From Pseudogulbenkiania sp. MAI-1 (GTDB lineage: Bacteria > Pseudomonadota > Gammaproteobacteria > Burkholderiales > Chromobacteriaceae), in NCBI RefSeq assembly GCF_000527175.1, contig NZ_AZUR01000001.1, positions 1 through 64,000 on the forward strand: a stretch of 64,000 nucleotides of DNA. Direction: 5' to 3'. Below the pieces are notes generated by a model. The model made no database searches. It was not told the origin of the DNA and saw only the letters and a list, made by a program, of their open reading frames with translations. Positions 62,113 to 64,000 of the stretch are shown here, piece by piece (position 1 is the stretch's first letter; every line of letters starts with the position of its first letter). A program made the position numbers and the translations under genes.

Positions 62113-64000
62113 GCGAATTCTCCCTGAGCGAGCCCTTGTGGCGGCCCAGCGCGCCTTGTCGGCTCGACGCCTTCCGCGCCGAGGTCGAGCGTGAGTTCGG
62201 CCTGGTGCTTGACGACTACGATGCGCTGTACCACTGGTCAATCCGCGAACCGGCGGCGTTCTGGCAGACGCTGTGGCGTTTCGCCGAGGTGCGCTCCAGC
62301 CGCGAGGCCGACGCGGTGCTGGTGGATGGCGAGCGCCTGCCCGGCGCGCGCTGGTTCGTCGGCGCGCGGCTGAACTTCGCCGCCAACCTGCTGCGGCGGC
62401 GCGACGGCGGCGTGGCGCTGGAGTTCTACGGCGAGGACCGGGTGCGCGCGACCTGGAGCTGGCGCCGGCTGTACGACACCGTGTCGCGCCTGGCCCAGGC
62501 CTTGCGCGCCCAGGGCGTCGGCCCCGGCGACCGGGTGGTGGGCCTCACGCCGAACATGCCGGAGACGGTGGCGGCGATGCTGGCTGCCGCCAGCCTGGGC
62601 GCGGTGTGGAGCAGCTGCTCGCCGGACTTCGGCGTGGCGGGCGTGCTCGACCGCTTCGGCCAGATCGGGCCCAAGGTGCTGTTCGCCAGCGACGGCTACC
62701 GCTACAACGGCAAGGCGATCGACCTGCGCGACAAGCTGGCCGAACTGGCCAAAGCGCTGCCGGGGCTCGAACGCATGGTGGTGTGGAACTACGCCGGCGG
62801 TGCGCCGGAGCTGGCGGCGATTCCCCGGGCGCAGGCGCTGGACGAGTTCGTCGCGCCGTACCGGGCCGACGAGATCGCCTTCGCCGCGATGCCGTTCGAT
62901 GCGCCGCTCTACATCCTGTATTCGTCCGGCACCACCGGCCAACCCAAGTGCATCGTGCACGGCGCCGGCGGCACGCTGCTGCAGCATCTGAAGGAGCACA
63001 TACTGCACGGCGATCTCGCGGACGGCGACCGCCTGCTGTACTACACCACTTGCGGCTGGATGATGTGGAACTGGATGGTGTCGGCTCTGGCGGTCGGGGC
63101 GACGCTGGTGCTGTACGACGGCGCGCCGCTGCTGAACGACGCGCCGGACGTGTTGTGGCGCATCGCCGAGGAGACACGGCTGACCCATTTCGGCACCAGC
63201 GCCAAGTATTTGTCGGCGCTGGAGAAGGCCGGCGTCGAACCGGGCGAACGCTACGACCTGGCTGACCTGCGCTTCATCTATTCCACCGGCTCGCCGCTGT
63301 TGCCGGCCAGCTACGACTATGTCTACCGCGCCATCAAGCCGGACGTGGCGCTGTGCTCGATCTCCGGCGGCACCGACATCGTGTCCTGTTTCGCGCTCGG
63401 CTGCCCGGCCAAGCCGGTGTACCGCGGCGAGCTGCAGGCGCGCGGGCTCGGCATGGCGGTCGAGGTATGGAACGAGGCCGGCGAGCCGGTGGTGGGGGAG
63501 AAGGGCGAGCTGGTGTGTGTCAAGCCGTTCCCGTCGATGCCGCTCGGCTTCTGGAACGATGCCGATGGGACGAAGTACCGCGCCGCCTATTTCGAACGCT
63601 TCCCCGGCGTGTGGGTGCACGGCGACTGGGCCGAGCTGACTGCGCGTGGCGGGCTGGTCATCCACGGCCGCTCCGACACCGTGCTCAACCCCGGCGGGGT
63701 GCGCATCGGCACCGCCGAGATCTACCGCCAGGTGGAGACGGTGCCCGAGGTGCTGGAGTCGCTCGCCATCGGCCAGGACTGGCAGGGCGACGTGCGCGTG
63801 GTGCTGTTCGTGCGGCTCGCCGCCGGGCTGACGCTGGACGACGAGCTGCAGCAGACGATCCGCACGCGCATTCGCACTCACACCACCCCGCGCCACGTGC
63901 CGGCGCGCATCGTGCAGGTGGCCGACATCCCGCGCACGCAAAGCGGCAAGCTGGTGGAGCTGGCGGTGCGCGAGGTGGTGCACGGCCGGCCGGTGAAGAA
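62109..64000 (+). CDS. Acetoacetyl-CoA synthetase, cut by the window end
   Basis: An AMP-forming acyl-CoA ligase, about 630 aa visible. The N-terminus is PLWRPSAPCRLDAFRAEVER. The P-loop-like motif LYILYSSGTTGQPKCIVHGA is followed by YYTTCGWMMWNWMVSALAVG and the C-terminal hinge and lysine region VHGDWAELTARGGLVIHGRS and RTQSGKLVELAVREV. WMMWNWM and the overall length identify acetoacetyl-CoA synthetase. It would reactivate the acetoacetate released by the CdhC-type enzyme. It overlaps cdhB by 4 nt. The stop lies beyond the window, probably within a few tens of codons. Confidence 0.9.
   Translation, partial: MSEFSLSEPLWRPSAPCRLDAFRAEVEREFGLVLDDYDALYHWSIREPAAFWQTLWRFAEVRSSREADAVLVDGERLPGARWFVGARLNFAANLLRRRDGGVALEFYGEDRVRATWSWRRLYDTVSRLAQALRAQGVGPGDRVVGLTPNMPETVAAMLAAASLGAVWSSCSPDFGVAGVLDRFGQIGPKVLFASDGYRYNGKAIDLRDKLAELAKALPGLERMVVWNYAGGAPELAAIPRAQALDEFVAPYRADEIAFAAMPFDAPLYILYSSGTTGQPKCIVHGAGGTLLQHLKEHILHGDLADGDRLLYYTTCGWMMWNWMVSALAVGATLVLYDGAPLLNDAPDVLWRIAEETRLTHFGTSAKYLSALEKAGVEPGERYDLADLRFIYSTGSPLLPASYDYVYRAIKPDVALCSISGGTDIVSCFALGCPAKPVYRGELQARGLGMAVEVWNEAGEPVVGEKGELVCVKPFPSMPLGFWNDADGTKYRAAYFERFPGVWVHGDWAELTARGGLVIHGRSDTVLNPGGVRIGTAEIYRQVETVPEVLESLAIGQDWQGDVRVVLFVRLAAGLTLDDELQQTIRTRIRTHTTPRHVPARIVQVADIPRTQSGKLVELAVREVVHGRPVK

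Overview
The window opens with dnaA-dnaN-gyrB, so it lies beside the replication origin of a bacterial chromosome. The core genes are very GC-rich. Their protein sequences (DnaA start, hemA-prfA, kynureninase with a divergent Lrp regulator, a sulfite dehydrogenase pair) suggest a betaproteobacterium, probably of the Neisseriales/Chromobacteriaceae. That placement is inferred from general resemblance, not from a search.

From 5139 to 41778 the core is interrupted by a 36.6-kb Tn7-like transposon of lower GC. Both termini carry the inverted sequence TGTAGGTTTGCAGAGTTCGT and are flanked by a 5-bp duplication GTAGT (5134-5138 and 41779-41783). The left terminus starts 10 bp after the gyrB stop codon. 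At the left are tnsA, tnsB, tnsC and a long tniQ/tnsD-like gene. A region able to form several RNA hairpins lies upstream of tnsA. The tniQ ribosome binding site is buried in a perfect 11-bp hairpin. The right end holds four degenerate copies of the terminal motif, as expected for TnsB binding sites.

The cargo has four parts. (1) A small HTH / DnaQ-like exonuclease / unknown trio. (2) A 13.5-22.7 kb cluster: a UvrD-like helicase, a Cas4/RecB-like nuclease, a DUF6884-like protein, and a tRNA-guanine-transglycosylase-like enzyme (DpdA type) flanked by two DGQHR/DndB-like proteins. This looks like a 7-deazaguanine DNA modification or defence cassette of unusual composition. (3) A 24.5-33.9 kb operon: excisionase-type HTH, PLD-nuclease/SNF2 helicase, Eco57I-type methyltransferase and RecF/SMC-like ATPase, a likely restriction or defence module. 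(4) A right-hand block: an acidic-tailed small protein behind tandem operators, a class II tRNA-like gene with an isoleucine (GAT) anticodon and its own promoter and terminator, and a large serine recombinase overlapping two ParB-like genes with a divergent HTH regulator. An intact IS3-family element, an intact IS21-family element and two decayed IS remnants are scattered through the cargo.

To the right of the transposon (41784-42380) lies the wreck of an older relative: a near-identical left end, its own terminator and a fragment of tnsB. The new transposon landed inside the first 6 bp of that older end, so the gyrB 3' end has been used at least twice. An XRE regulator and a HigBA toxin-antitoxin pair follow.

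From 43.7 kb onward the sequence is ordinary chromosome: sulfite dehydrogenase (sorAB), a small cystatin-like protein, an asparaginase fused to a bulb-lectin-like domain next to a Cys/His-type putative hydrolase, a PAS-GAF-GGDEF cyclase, kynU with its Lrp-type regulator, a PsiF-repeat protein, YbaK, a CDGSH protein, pdxH, hemA-prfA and an EamA transporter. The window ends in a carnitine catabolism operon: binding protein, 3-dehydrocarnitine cleavage enzyme, carnitine dehydrogenase, betainyl-CoA thioesterase and an acetoacetyl-CoA synthetase cut by the window edge.
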